Positions 1 to 8,262 of a stretch of DNA of 21,232 nt are shown here, one piece after another. The position numbers and the translations under genes are program-made. The stretch spans positions 1-21,232 of the forward strand of contig JAIPMN010006379.1 of NCBI GenBank assembly GCA_020650975.1, given 5' to 3'. Origin of the DNA: Apostichopus californicus. Taxonomy: Eukaryota; Echinodermata; Holothuroidea; Aspidochirotida; Stichopodidae. The notes under the pieces were generated by a model. The model ran no database searches. It was given only the letters and a program-made list of their open reading frames with translations, and was not told the origin of the DNA. Position 1 is the stretch's first letter, and the number at the start of each line of letters is the position of its first letter.

Positions 1-329
1 TATATATGTTAACAGTGTTGCAATGAAACCAACGGCCATGCATCATTAGATCATCTTAAAAGCTTCAGTGTATATTTAGAATTTGCATTATAGAAAATAA
101 ACATTGTTGTAAAGAAGAAAAACGTAAACATGTGGTTCTATGACGTCATATTTAGACTTGATCAAAGTCTTCAGCCTTGTGTGTAAAGGAACATTAAACT
201 TGTGATATCTCCCAAATTAGAATATGATTTTTGCTTATAGCTGTCGCAGGAAGATGTTCATGACTGTTATCGCTACCATGTAGACCAGTGCATATTGGTT
301 GTATTCGTGTAGTTAATAACTCTCTTTAG
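1..329. other. Non-coding AT-rich stretch with one CRE palindrome
   Basis: No gene is recognisable here. The only motif worth naming is a perfect CRE palindrome TGACGTCA at 141-148. The minus-strand open frame covering 273-494 has no domain-like features and overlaps the possible plus-strand exon that follows. Confidence 0.5.
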
Positions 330-388
330 CATCCTGGAGAGGAGAAAAATGTCGAGAGTCTGAAGATCCATTTTGGAAACTGAGTACT
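330..388 (+). CDS. Possible small internal exon, unknown protein
   Basis: Seen: a pyrimidine-rich acceptor (taactctctttag, AG at 328-329) precedes a 59-base stretch that ends in a near-ideal donor, GTAAGTTG, starting at 389. Of the three frames only one is open. It uses two leading bases to finish a split codon and then reads SWRGEKCRESEDPFWKLST, ending in phase 0. The composition (Trp, Cys, charged residues) is more protein-like than the surrounding AT-rich translations. No family is recognised. Both splice signals could occur by chance in 21 kb, so this is a weak call; it could equally be an exon of a non-coding transcript. Confidence 0.25.
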
Positions 389-1078
389 GTAAGTTGTTAA
401 ATTTGGGGCAAATTCTGATGACATTTAAAGGAGACACAAATCCAACCATTGTTATAGATATGTGATAAAGATAACTGACATGAACAAATCTCATTCCATT
501 TGGAACGTATTTATAAGGTACTATACGTTATTCGTATTTGGATATTTAGTCACCAGGTGAATCCCTGTCATTCTAATGAATAGACAGTAACATTTTAAAC
601 TATATGGTTCACACTTAAATCAATTCAAATTTGCATTTTGCATTGGGTTTTAACTATAGTGTTTATTTTTCTCACCAAGCCACGTATAAATGGATAACCA
701 TGAAACTATGCATTTGATACGATGCAACGGTTTAGTGCTTAACCGTTCAATACAGTACATATAGATTTTGGCATACATGTGTCCCCAAACTGTAATGGAA
801 GAGTTCATTTATTGTTTCATTGTTTAAGTCTTATTTCTTCATTCCTCGTGTCATGTTGGTGGACTAAAGTAACATAATATGCTTTAACTTTCCTGCAATG
901 TCAGACTATATGGTATACACAGGGATACACTGCTACCAGTTATGACTGAACGTAGAAATACTGCGTTAACTTGAAATGAAAGCATTTGAATCCAATACTG
1001 GGAATTAAAGAAAAAAAAGTCTACGTTCCACTTTGCTTATCTTTCTCTCCTATTCAATACAGCAACGCGACCATTTAA
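389..1078. other. Intergenic or intronic, nothing recognised
   Basis: AT-rich sequence with stops in all frames at short intervals. I see no exon-like composition, RNA gene or repeat in it. Confidence 0.5.
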
Positions 1079-1134
1079 GGTCATCGGGTCATCGGGTCAT
1101 CAGGTCATCGGGTCATCGGGTCATCGGGTCATCG
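1079..1134 (+). repeat. Octamer tandem array GGTCATCG x7
   Basis: Seven back-to-back copies of GGTCATCG occupy exactly 56 bases. The third copy ends in A instead of G (1102). Every unit contains GGTCA, so the array is a run of (A/G)GGTCA half-sites separated by two bases. This is the spacing known as DR2 for nuclear receptor pairs. Whether it is bound or is simply a microsatellite cannot be told from sequence. Confidence 0.95.
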
Positions 1135-1223
1135 GTAACGACCCTTAATACGCTAGAAAGTCAGAAAATGGTCACCCATACTCAACAAGCATTTTATTGC
1201 CCTTTAAAATGATGATTATCCAC

Positions 1224-1243
1224 ACACTGAAATATTTCAGTGT
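1224..1243. repeat. Perfect 20-bp palindrome
   Basis: The 20 bases acactgaaatatttcagtgt equal their own reverse complement. The palindrome lies just upstream of the YY1/E2F-like sites. Confidence 0.9.
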
Positions 1244-1256
1244 CTATTTTGACAAT

Positions 1257-1284
1257 CCAAAATGGCGGGGACGAATTTGGCGCC
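1257..1284 (+). promoter_or_regulatory. YY1-like and E2F-like sites side by side
   Basis: CCAAAATGGCGG at 1257-1268 fits the YY1 pattern AAnATGGCGG. TTTGGCGCC at 1276-1284 fits the E2F pattern TTTSGCGC. The two are 7 bases apart in a GC-richer island of an AT-rich region. Such a pair is common close to animal transcription starts, but no transcript is visible here. Confidence 0.3.
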
Positions 1285-2020
1285 TTAATCACTGCAGCAT
1301 CTAAAGAAGGGAAGCTTTTATCACTTTTAATAAGCAAACTAAAATTTGTGGCTAATACTGATGACCTTCAAGTTGAAATATATATATTTTAGATGATGCC
1401 GATGTATCTTAAATATAAAAATCTGTGATCCGGTCTTTTTCTCTCTCTTTATCTTCACCATCCTGCAGAAACATATTCCCCTATTGAATACATGATATTA
1501 AATATACATATAGGCTACCTTTGCATCTTCAATATTTGTATTCGTTGCTGACCATTTTGCAATATCTCACATATATGGTTTCTATCAATAACGAATACTT
1601 TGGATGCGTCATGGTAATACTACTAACGACCATGAAGTAATAATAATAATAATACCGAACTAGAACGCTACATACCACACGACAGGGTTACTCATATATG
1701 GACTCTTGCTCACTCACTGCTCACCGCGAAATCGCATTTGTATATTATGGCCTTGAATCATATCAACGGGGATTAATAGATATAATATCAATATGGGTTC
1801 CCGAAGGTCACTTCTCATGTTTTGCTCCCAGACAGAACGGATTACTTTCAACGTGTGACTCTCAACTAAATGAAGCGATTATTCCCTCGGGAGATTTGGA
1901 AAAGCTTTACTAATTTGAAATAATATTATTCTTCGCTTTATTATTTTTTGCATAACTCTGATCAATTTAAGGCTTCACGGTCAAATGAAAATCTACAACC
2001 GCGAGAAAAAAACCTTGAGC
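1285..2020. other. Non-coding stretch with short TAA repeat
   Basis: Holds a (TAA)n microsatellite at 1638-1654 and a 71-codon open frame (1698-1913) with no recognisable motif, splice context or domain. Otherwise nothing is identified. Confidence 0.5.
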
Positions 2021-2082
2021 TATATAAAGCAGAGCGTGAAGTTTCTAGATCAAGTTTAAGCGGATCGACTGCCTGAAGGACG
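2021..2082 (+). promoter_or_regulatory. Candidate core promoter (TATA, Inr, DPE-like)
   Basis: TATATAAAG lies at 2021-2029. A TCAAGTT initiator-like sequence at 2050-2056 puts +1 near 2052, about 31 bases after the start of the TATA box. GGACG at 2078-2082 matches the DPE pattern RGWYV at about +27. An ATG follows at 2096, but its open frame soon runs into G-rich low-complexity DNA and shows no domain. The spacing fits animal core promoters. The individual motifs are short, so this is a candidate only. Confidence 0.3.
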
Positions 2083-2189
2083 GATTTTTGGAAAGATGCT
2101 CGAATCTAAAAATATACTATATATGATTGTGTGCATTAGGAGATTTTTAGCTTACAGTTTTTTATTATATTCTTTTTCATATTTATTTT

Positions 2190-2266
2190 GGGGGTTGGGG
2201 TGGGGTGGGAAGGGGAATGTTTTAACTTTTTCTTTATTTTATAGGAGGGTGGGGTGGGGATGGGGG
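2190..2266 (+). repeat. Duplicated G-rich tracts with quadruplex potential
   Basis: Two G-tract groups, 2190-2215 and 2247-2266, each contain at least four runs of three or more G separated by 1-2 bases, which fits G-quadruplex patterns. The T-rich lead-ins (cttttt...tatttatttt) are also alike, so the two look like an old tandem duplication with a period of about 56 bases. Confidence 0.7.
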
Positions 2267-3230
2267 TGTTTGCGACATTTTCAAACATAGGAATTTGTCA
2301 AAAGCTGCAATGAAAAACTGAATGAATACAAAGCTTCAACAATGTTGCGAATGTTAACTTTAAATAAAGTGCGAGCAAATGGAAAGTGGATTATTTAAAT
2401 TATCACTGCGTTTTGGTTGTGATCGGTAAATAGTACAAAGTAGGTGGCAAGGGAAAAGATTCGACCTAAGCTTTTTCTATTTTGGTTTCATCTTGTCCGT
2501 TTTTCCCCCTCTCTTTTTGTGTTTTGATGACAAGTAATCCCCGCCTGTGGGTGGTAGGGACCGTTGGTGAATTATTCCTCGAGGAAATCTGAAATGAGTA
2601 AGCTGTTAAACAAACAAGAAACCTGCTGAATAGAGAAAAAACACACAGATTAGATTATCTACGTTTAAACCAATGATCATGCTTATACTTTAATCATATT
2701 TAAATGCTCACAGCAAGTCAAATCGGTGTAAATTTCAATCTCTTCTTTATCTGTACTCAAAATAAAACAATTCCAAATTAATTGCTTGCAAAACGGCATT
2801 CGTCTACATTAATTTTAGAATATGTTCCCGACTTTGAAGAACAGTATCAACATTTAAACGTATATATTGAAATGTTTACAATACTGTACGTGACCAAACT
2901 TTCTTAAGAATATATATGCAGATTTGGTGAATTTTGCGATTAGATTTGAATTTTCAAGCAATCGTTCCCATAGTACTATAAGAGCGAACTTGATTTGGTT
3001 TGTGTTTCAAGCAAACATGTAAGAAAGAGATACACATTCCAATAGATAATCTTTGTTTTTGTTTTTCTCAACAATTACATTTTATCGATAAATATTTGAT
3101 CGACAAATTAATCACGAAATCGATATGTTTTGGATATATACCATTGGGATGGTCAATTGGTATAAGTATAGGCATATATAAAATTTGATTTTGCCGATAT
3201 AAGCAATGACCCAGAGACCTTATTTTCCAG
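2267..3230. other. Non-coding AT-rich stretch
   Basis: No gene, RNA or clear repeat was recognised. Frames are closed by frequent stops. The right end (3216-3230) is pyrimidine-rich and forms the acceptor-like border of the next feature. Confidence 0.5.
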
Positions 3231-3448
3231 TAGACTGAGCAAGGATATGGCAAGCATGGAAGCTTTGCGAGAAACGAGTTGCTCAAGGACACAGCTTAGA
3301 GCCCATACGAAAACAGGGGGAGAAAAACTGAAAAGTAATTTGCACATTGCCTTGATTCTGTCTCCCACGAGAATGTAAATTTGATTGAAAGCTATTGCTT
3401 GAGAGAAGTTGAAAAGGTTCAACGACTTCGAAACTTTGTGCATGAGCT
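3231..3448 (+). pseudogene. Possible decayed exon, helical protein, frames shifted
   Basis: Seen: an acceptor-like ccttattttccag ends at 3230 and a donor-like GTAAGG starts at 3449, bounding 218 bases. Frame A (open 3172-3375) gives SKDMASMEALRET and later EKLKSNLHIA. A frame shifted by one base gives VAQGHSLEPIRKQGEK (3278-3325). A third frame gives DSVSHENVNLIESYCLREVE and continues to FVHEL at 3449. Each patch is charged and helix-like. The first switch back falls at a run of five G (3316-3320), a usual place for an indel. The family is not recognised. Alternatives are chance, or a real exon with assembly indels. The 96-codon minus-strand frame over this region looks like its antisense shadow. 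Confidence 0.3.
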
Positions 3449-4000
3449 GTAAGGAAGTAATCTTGAAGTTATTTTAGATTAGAAACACTTTATCGTGTTT
3501 ATATGCTACCAATACTAACCGGTTGTATAGTGTTGCATGCGTTTTATATCTGTAAGGGTAAACAAGCTCTTGCCTTTGCTCACGTGCAGAATTTCCGAGA
3601 TTGTTTTGCTGATCTGTAGCTGAATTATCTAATAAAGGGTTTTAAGTCATCATGACACAGGCTGCATTAAGACATTAATCAATTTCCAAATCTGATTGCC
3701 TAAGTCCAAGAAGCTAGGCCGGGATGTTTAGTGATTTGAAGTTAAGGGACGGGGTAGTGTGGAGTGGGGCGTGGATCGTATTTACAAAAACTGAAAAAAA
3801 CACATTTTGAGTAACTTAGCCTACTTCTTTAGTACGTAGCTGATGCAATTGGATTTTTATTAATGTTGTTGTTTTTGTTAATATATTATTACAGTTGTTA
3901 TTGATGTTTAGCTGTACTTTTGCTGTTGTCTACATGTCTATATGGCTGTATGTCTGTATGTCTATACTATAGTGAGTGATTTGATTGACTTCGCATTGGA
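3449..4000. other. Non-coding stretch before the LINE tail
   Basis: Contains one AACCGGTT palindrome (3517-3524), a CACGTG E-box (3581-3586) and a G-rich patch around 3749-3774. No gene is recognised. Confidence 0.5.
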
Positions 4001-4026
4001 TAAGTAAGTAAGTAAAACTTTATTGA

Positions 4027-4037
4027 TCCCAAAGGGA
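4027..4037 (-). other. Conserved 3' stem-loop of the LINE
   Basis: TCCC-AAA-GGGA forms a 4-bp stem with a 3-base loop just inside the 3' end. In this LINE group the 3' end is thought to be what the reverse transcriptase recognises on its template; that role is from general knowledge of the family. Confidence 0.5.
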
Positions 4038-4141
4038 AATTCAGGCACTCGCTCATAAAACAATGAAAATGTTACAAAAATAGATGTGTTTATTGTACAA
4101 TAAGACAGTAAGAATAATAAGAAAAAGTCAATATATGAGAG

Positions 4142-4684
4142 TCAACGTAAAAAAACCTCATTGAAAAGCTTAATTGCACGGGGTATGAAAGAATCTCTGT
4201 ATCTATTGGTTTTGAGACACGGAAGTCTCAACCTGCCACTGCCTCTGGACATCTGGCTACTATGAAGTAGCTCATAGAAGGGGTGGGTATGGTCCTTCCA
4301 TACCGCGTCCAGTTTGGACTCGAGAAGGCTGTGGTAAACCGAGTCAATGGAAGACAAGGGTTCCCCGACTACTCTCTCCGCTTTCTTAATGATGCTGTTA
4401 ATACGATCTATTTCATGTTTATTTACATTCCCACCCCAGCAAATCAAGCAATAACGCCAAACCCCGCTAATGGTACAATTATAAAACATTTCAAGGATGT
4501 CATGACGAACATCAAAATTCGACATCTTACGGAGGCAGTACAATCTAGAATTCATAAAGTAAATATCAGAAGGGATTTCCATATTTCGTGCATGTAGTTT
4601 AGGAAATATTTGGAAAATCCCCACAAAACTGAATGTATTTTCGAGTTCTTGGTAGGTTTCACGTACAATTTCCCCTTTCCCGCA
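4142..4684 (-). pseudogene. LINE ORF2 C-terminal fragment (reverse transcriptase)
   Basis: This is the last part of the LINE polyprotein that carries endonuclease and reverse transcriptase; the catalytic FADD box and everything upstream are missing. The frame is open from just after the TGA at 4685-4687 to the TGA at 4142-4144, about 180 codons. Counting from the GTG at 4624, conserved landmarks are SRLYCLRKM (26-34), the CWGGN box (62-66), IIKKAERVVGEP (78-89), HPFYELL (114-120) and RLRLPCLKTNRYRDSFIP (131-148) near the C-terminus. This order is typical of CR1/Rex-like elements. Upstream of residue 25 the match becomes vague, suggesting small indels. No start codon of its own is expected. 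It is a dead copy that cannot transpose. The plus-strand frame 4283-4597 is its antisense shadow. Confidence 0.85.
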
Positions 4685-4987
4685 TCATGAAGCAAGTTAT
4701 TATTATTTTATATCCAATTTCCTTTTTTTTAATACAAATTTCAAAACATTGGATTGAAAGTCTATCTACGTCGTCTCAGTGAATTAAAAGTGTTTAAACC
4801 TTTGCATTTTGTTTTCTAATCAAAGCTGTTTATAATGTTCTCCTAAACATCCATGTCACTGAACTCTTTACACTGTTCCTTCTGTATAGTCAACATCATT
4901 TCTTGTCGGCGACATTCTATCTTCAATCTTCCATCATATCTGTCAAAATCTCCTATCATAATACCAGATAAAATTTGCCGATTAAAA

Positions 4988-5039
4988 ATGCTTTTACTTG
5001 GCTACGCTTGGCTAAGCGTCTATATACTGATGGCTGCCG
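4988..5039 (+). CDS. Possible signal-peptide first exon of a secreted or membrane protein
   Basis: ATG at 4988 opens MLLLGYAWLSVYILMAA plus the first base of a Gly or other G-codon, then a donor-like GTAAAT begins at 5040. The peptide has the length and hydrophobic core of a signal peptide, and signal-peptide exons often end in phase 1 as here. Reading on without splicing gives only GKCHH and a stop at 5054-5056. The A-rich context before the ATG is favourable. It lies upstream of, and on the same strand as, the receptor-tail-like exon at 7842, which fits a type I membrane protein, but no middle exons connect them convincingly. Alone the signal is weak, since AT-rich DNA often encodes hydrophobic runs. 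Confidence 0.3.
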
Positions 5040-5041
5040 GT

Positions 5042-5780
5042 AAATGCCATCACTGATGAAAGCAAAGAAAAGGGAAATGTACATTGACCCAGTTTCAACG
5101 TCCAGGACATTCTGTATATTTATCCTTACAAATATGAACACTTCATATCATAGTTTGAAATTTATGGTTAAATGTGATATTGTTTCTCAATAACAAAACA
5201 ACATAATTTAATGGCACATATTACCGTACAGGTTTACTGCTAAGCATAGGCTAATGTAATTAAATGTTGAGTATATATGGACGAAAATAAAGGCATGCTA
5301 AAAAATAAGATTTCACGTAACGTGTACCGTGGACCCGCACGCATTCACGCGTTCATGCGCACATCATTGCACCCGCGAACACACGCACAAACAAATGACG
5401 AAAAATAAAATCGAGATTCTTGTAACATTTTGCTTTTGGTATTCCTTTTGTTTTCTACGAAGTAACATATATACATGTGCGTGTGTTTGTGTATGTGTCT
5501 ATATGACTGTGCGCATATGTATGATACTTAACAGCTTCAATAACGTTATAGTACATGTATGCAGTATGTGTGCAGTCAAACATTGAAGTCGCAATACAAT
5601 TCTCGTTCATTTAAAAGGTGACACGTATTTAATATCAACGTGTGAAAAGAGAACTCAATGTAAAGCTTTGAAGCACGTTCTGTCTTTTAATGACAGATTT
5701 CAACATAGCCCTTTGTCAAATAGAAATTAATCCGCGTGCCATAGTTACTCGGTGATGTAGGAACGCGGCGATGGCACACT
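5042..5780. other. Non-coding stretch with GT-rich patch
   Basis: A GT-rich low-complexity patch lies at about 5467-5520. The 85-codon plus-strand open frame 5329-5586 passes through it and reads CACVCVCVY there, so I treat it as spurious. Confidence 0.5.
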
Positions 5781-5788
5781 CTGAGAGA

Positions 5789-5839
5789 CTCTTCTTCATC
5801 TTCATCTTCATCTTCTTCTTCATCTTCTTCTTCTTCTTG
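5789..5839 (+). repeat. CTT/CAT microsatellite
   Basis: An imperfect array of cttcat and ctt units covering about 50 bases. Confidence 0.9.
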
Positions 5840-7057
5840 TTAGTTCGTTCGTTCATTCATTTGTCTTTGTTTATTATCTCAACCGCGTCACTAAACAGAA
5901 ATGATGAGTAAAGCTCATCATCCCAAATATACTCGTGGAGAGTTTAGTTTAGTAGAGGAGGTGAAAGACGAAAGGGAAAAGAATAAGTCGGTCATTCTGA
6001 CCCCAATTTCATATTTTTTTTATCGACTCGTCAAGCATTCTTGTTTTGTTTTTTATAATGAGCAAAAAGTGATAAGTATTTCGGGTTAAAAATTATGGCC
6101 TAAATGTGCCATGTCTCTCTATAGTCAAACTTAAAATTTTATATTTTATTAGATCTGGTCACAAATGTGTTTCTTCATTTTTTATGTGGCAGATAAATCT
6201 CAGTCAGAATATTTCATGATAGGAAATTGACAACCTATATTAATTGGTATTGTAATAAATTGGGGTAATTAAAAAAAAAGATAGAAGAGGAAACAGAGAA
6301 AAGAAAGGAAAATAAAATGTTCACCTTTGCCATCCTACACTATATACACCCATATACTGAACTGGAGAGCATGGTATGTTATACCACATGTCTTTCTATA
6401 ACTTCATTTATCCGGCACAGAAATTATTGTAGAAAAAGTCGGTACAAAAGAAAAATCACACGACATTCGTTGGTTGAAAGTGGTGAGAGGTGGTGAGTGT
6501 GGGGAGAGGGGGAGGGGCATTTGCATGAGCAATATATTGATTAATAACGAATCAGAGGTGATTTGTGTTTCATTTACAAATCTGAAGTAATTAATTTATG
6601 TATTTTCTGTTTGATATGAAACAATTACATTTGTCATCGCCATATCTGCTCAATTTTGTTTACATATACAATAACGACAGGGTCAAAGTAAGTATGGAAA
6701 GGGATGTGGTCGTTTTTGCCTCCTAGCCCCCCCCCCCCCGAAATTGAAATAACCACCTCATTGCAAACTTAAGGGATCTTTAGTTTATTTCAAATAAGAA
6801 GTTGAAGGGGGAGGAGAGATAAGTTACGCCAATGCTCACATTTGTTACACTGGACATCGCATAGGTCAACAATGTTGAATTATGCGAATAAATGACTTTC
6901 ATGTGAACTCTTAACCTAGACCATTTTTTAATTTTAATTTGTTTTCTTTCATGAAAGCAAAATCTGCTTACCAGCCACGTGACTATTTTGTAACACAGAC
7001 TTGCTGTTATCTTAATAAAAAAAAATTTTAGTCTCGTTTAACATTTAATTTCATCTG
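5840..7057. other. Non-coding stretch with C13 run and G-rich patches
   Basis: Contains a G-rich purine tract (6480-6518), a run of 13 C (6727-6739) and a CACGTG E-box near 6976. A 62-codon frame at 5901 starts with hydrophilic residues but shows no domain and ends in AT-rich filler. A near-ideal donor GTAAGTATG lies near 6687, but no exon is visible upstream of it. Confidence 0.45.
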
Positions 7058-7127
7058 TCAGTTCTTGAAAATGAAATCTATAAGAGATATAAAACTTCTT
7101 AAATCTATCGTTCGAACGGAACTTGGC

Positions 7128-7175
7128 AATATTTACATTTCAGCCGTGAACCTGGCAGAAAGTGGAATGTTTGTA
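7128..7175 (+). pseudogene. Weak immunoglobulin F-strand-like fragment
   Basis: The frame reads NIYISAVNLAESGMFV, resembling the E-F strand signature of immunoglobulin V-type domains (hydrophobic-x-hydrophobic, then D/E-S-G-x-Y/F-x-C). The expected Cys is replaced by Leu in the next codon or so. About 60 bases upstream, in a different frame, SVLEN (7058-7072) is also reminiscent of such domains. No partner Cys-Trp half was found. It may be a relic of an Ig exon between the signal-peptide-like exon and the tail exon, or coincidence. Confidence 0.2.
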
Positions 7176-7841
7176 TTAATAATATATATGCAACTACGTC
7201 GTATAAGATCATATGACTGTATGAGTATACAAGTTACAATTCACGCGCGAACTTTGGTCAACTTTTGTTGCAACTCGTTAGAACATATTTTATTCTGCCG
7301 CAAAGAGTATACATATAGACTGTACAAATTGTGCCGAGACAAAAAGATGAGAAAATATATACCAGCTTCAACTATTTGAAAATGTGGCAGGGTAAATTTA
7401 CACAGTGTTTAGTGTATGTGAGATTGTCAATACCAAGCTGTTTGCAAACATCCTGAACTTTTCACATCTAAAGGATGTTTGAAAGTACAGTTACCCGTCG
7501 AATATATATATAGGCTATATCTGTAAGAATGAAGAATTTTCGCTTTGAACTCCGAAATCCTTACAGAGGAATTAAAAATGACAAACCGCAGGTTTCAATC
7601 AAGTTATTGGCATATGAAGATGTCCTATATTATGTTCGTGCTTTTCATATAGCTATACTTCTATAGTGTTTTATTTGTGTCTTACGAATTCAATAATCCT
7701 AGAAATTCTTCGATGGTGGCAAATGTTTTTTTTTTCTTCCTATTTTCGTTGTTGTTGTTGTAAGTGATATGATAATTTTTATATTATACCGTATATATAG
7801 GCTAAGACCTTCAACCTATACCTGCGTGTGCTCAATTGTAG

Positions 7842-8025
7842 TATAGGGAGGAAGAAGGCCTCTGTTTTGGCTACAAGCGTGGAAATAGTAAATTTAAACG
7901 AAAAACAAACACCATCTTGGCGAAATAATTTATATGTAACTCCAGCAGACTTTATGAGTACCTCCTTACAGAGCGATGGTAATACAGAATTTGTTACGGA
8001 GCCCTACAGGGTCCCTATTTATTAA
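7842..8025 (+). CDS. Probable terminal exon: cytoplasmic receptor tail with two YxxP motifs
   Basis: An acceptor-like AG at 7840-7841 (ctcaattgtag) is followed by one base finishing a split codon, then 60 codons to a TAA at 8023-8025. The peptide starts IGRKKASVLATSVEIVNLNE, has NLYVTPADFM in the middle and ends EPYRVPIY. It is hydrophilic and of mixed composition, unlike the low-complexity frames around it. A basic cluster at the start (RKK) fits a position just inside the membrane. YVTP and YRVP both fit YxxP, a motif that, when phosphorylated, binds Crk/Nck-type SH2 domains. AATAAA follows at 8206. The protein family is not recognised and the preceding transmembrane exon was not found. Without splicing the frame extends upstream to a GTG at 7828. 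Confidence 0.45.
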
Positions 8026-8205
8026 TTCAAAGCAATCAATAAGGTCACACTTTAGGGCTTTTATAGCTCAAGGAAGAAACGTGCAAATGTGCTGTTTGTA
8101 ACCCATTTTGTTCCTTTGGAAAATTCAATCACATACATGCAAGGAATTTCGTGAATGATCCAGTTTTGTTTTGTTTTGTTAGGACAATTACGCCTAAAGA
8201 AAATG

Positions 8206-8211
8206 AATAAA
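8206..8211 (+). terminator. Possible poly(A) signal AATAAA
   Basis: AATAAA lies 181 bases after the stop codon of the candidate terminal exon, a usual 3' UTR length. The hexamer is common in AT-rich DNA, so its meaning depends on the exon being real. Confidence 0.3.
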
Positions 8212-8230
8212 TATTGGTCACGTCAGTACC

Positions 8231-8262
8231 ATATAGATATCTATATATATAGATATCTATAT
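8231..8262. repeat. Perfect 32-bp AT palindrome
   Basis: The 32 bases equal their own reverse complement; the pattern is built from atatagatatc and its mirror around a TATATA centre, so it could form a cruciform. Further imperfect copies of the word continue to 8270. Confidence 0.95.

Larger units (their letters stand above)
4001..4684 (-). mobile_element. 5'-truncated CR1/Rex-like non-LTR retrotransposon (LINE)
   Basis: The element runs on the minus strand. It keeps the C-terminal part of the reverse transcriptase ORF (4142-4684) and a 3' UTR of about 130 bases. Read along the element, the 3' end is TTTCCCTTTGGGATCAATAA followed by AGTTTT and a short (ACTT)n tail (4001-4015 on the plus strand). 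The TCCCTTTGGGA stem-loop (4027-4037) followed by CAATAAAG is a known 3' end type of jockey/CR1-group LINEs in fishes and marine invertebrates. The tetranucleotide tail marks the true 3' terminus. The 5' side is lost at or just beyond a stop at 4685-4687. I could not find convincing target-site duplications. Confidence 0.85.

Noticed and set aside
1698-1913. 71-codon plus-strand open frame
   Set aside because: No domain, no splice context and no conserved motif; mixed residues alone do not support a gene.
3153-3443. 96-codon minus-strand open frame
   Set aside because: Leu/Ser-rich translation of the antisense of the exon-like block at 3231-3448; no motif of its own.
4283-4597. 104-codon plus-strand open frame
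   Set aside because: It is antisense to the LINE reverse transcriptase fragment on the minus strand.
5329-5586. 85-codon frame with CACVCVCVY
   Set aside because: It reads through a GT-rich repeat; the Cys-Val run is a repeat artefact.
5901-6089. 62-codon frame with a hydrophilic start
   Set aside because: The first half looks somewhat protein-like, but the second half is AT-rich filler and no clear splice donor joins the two.
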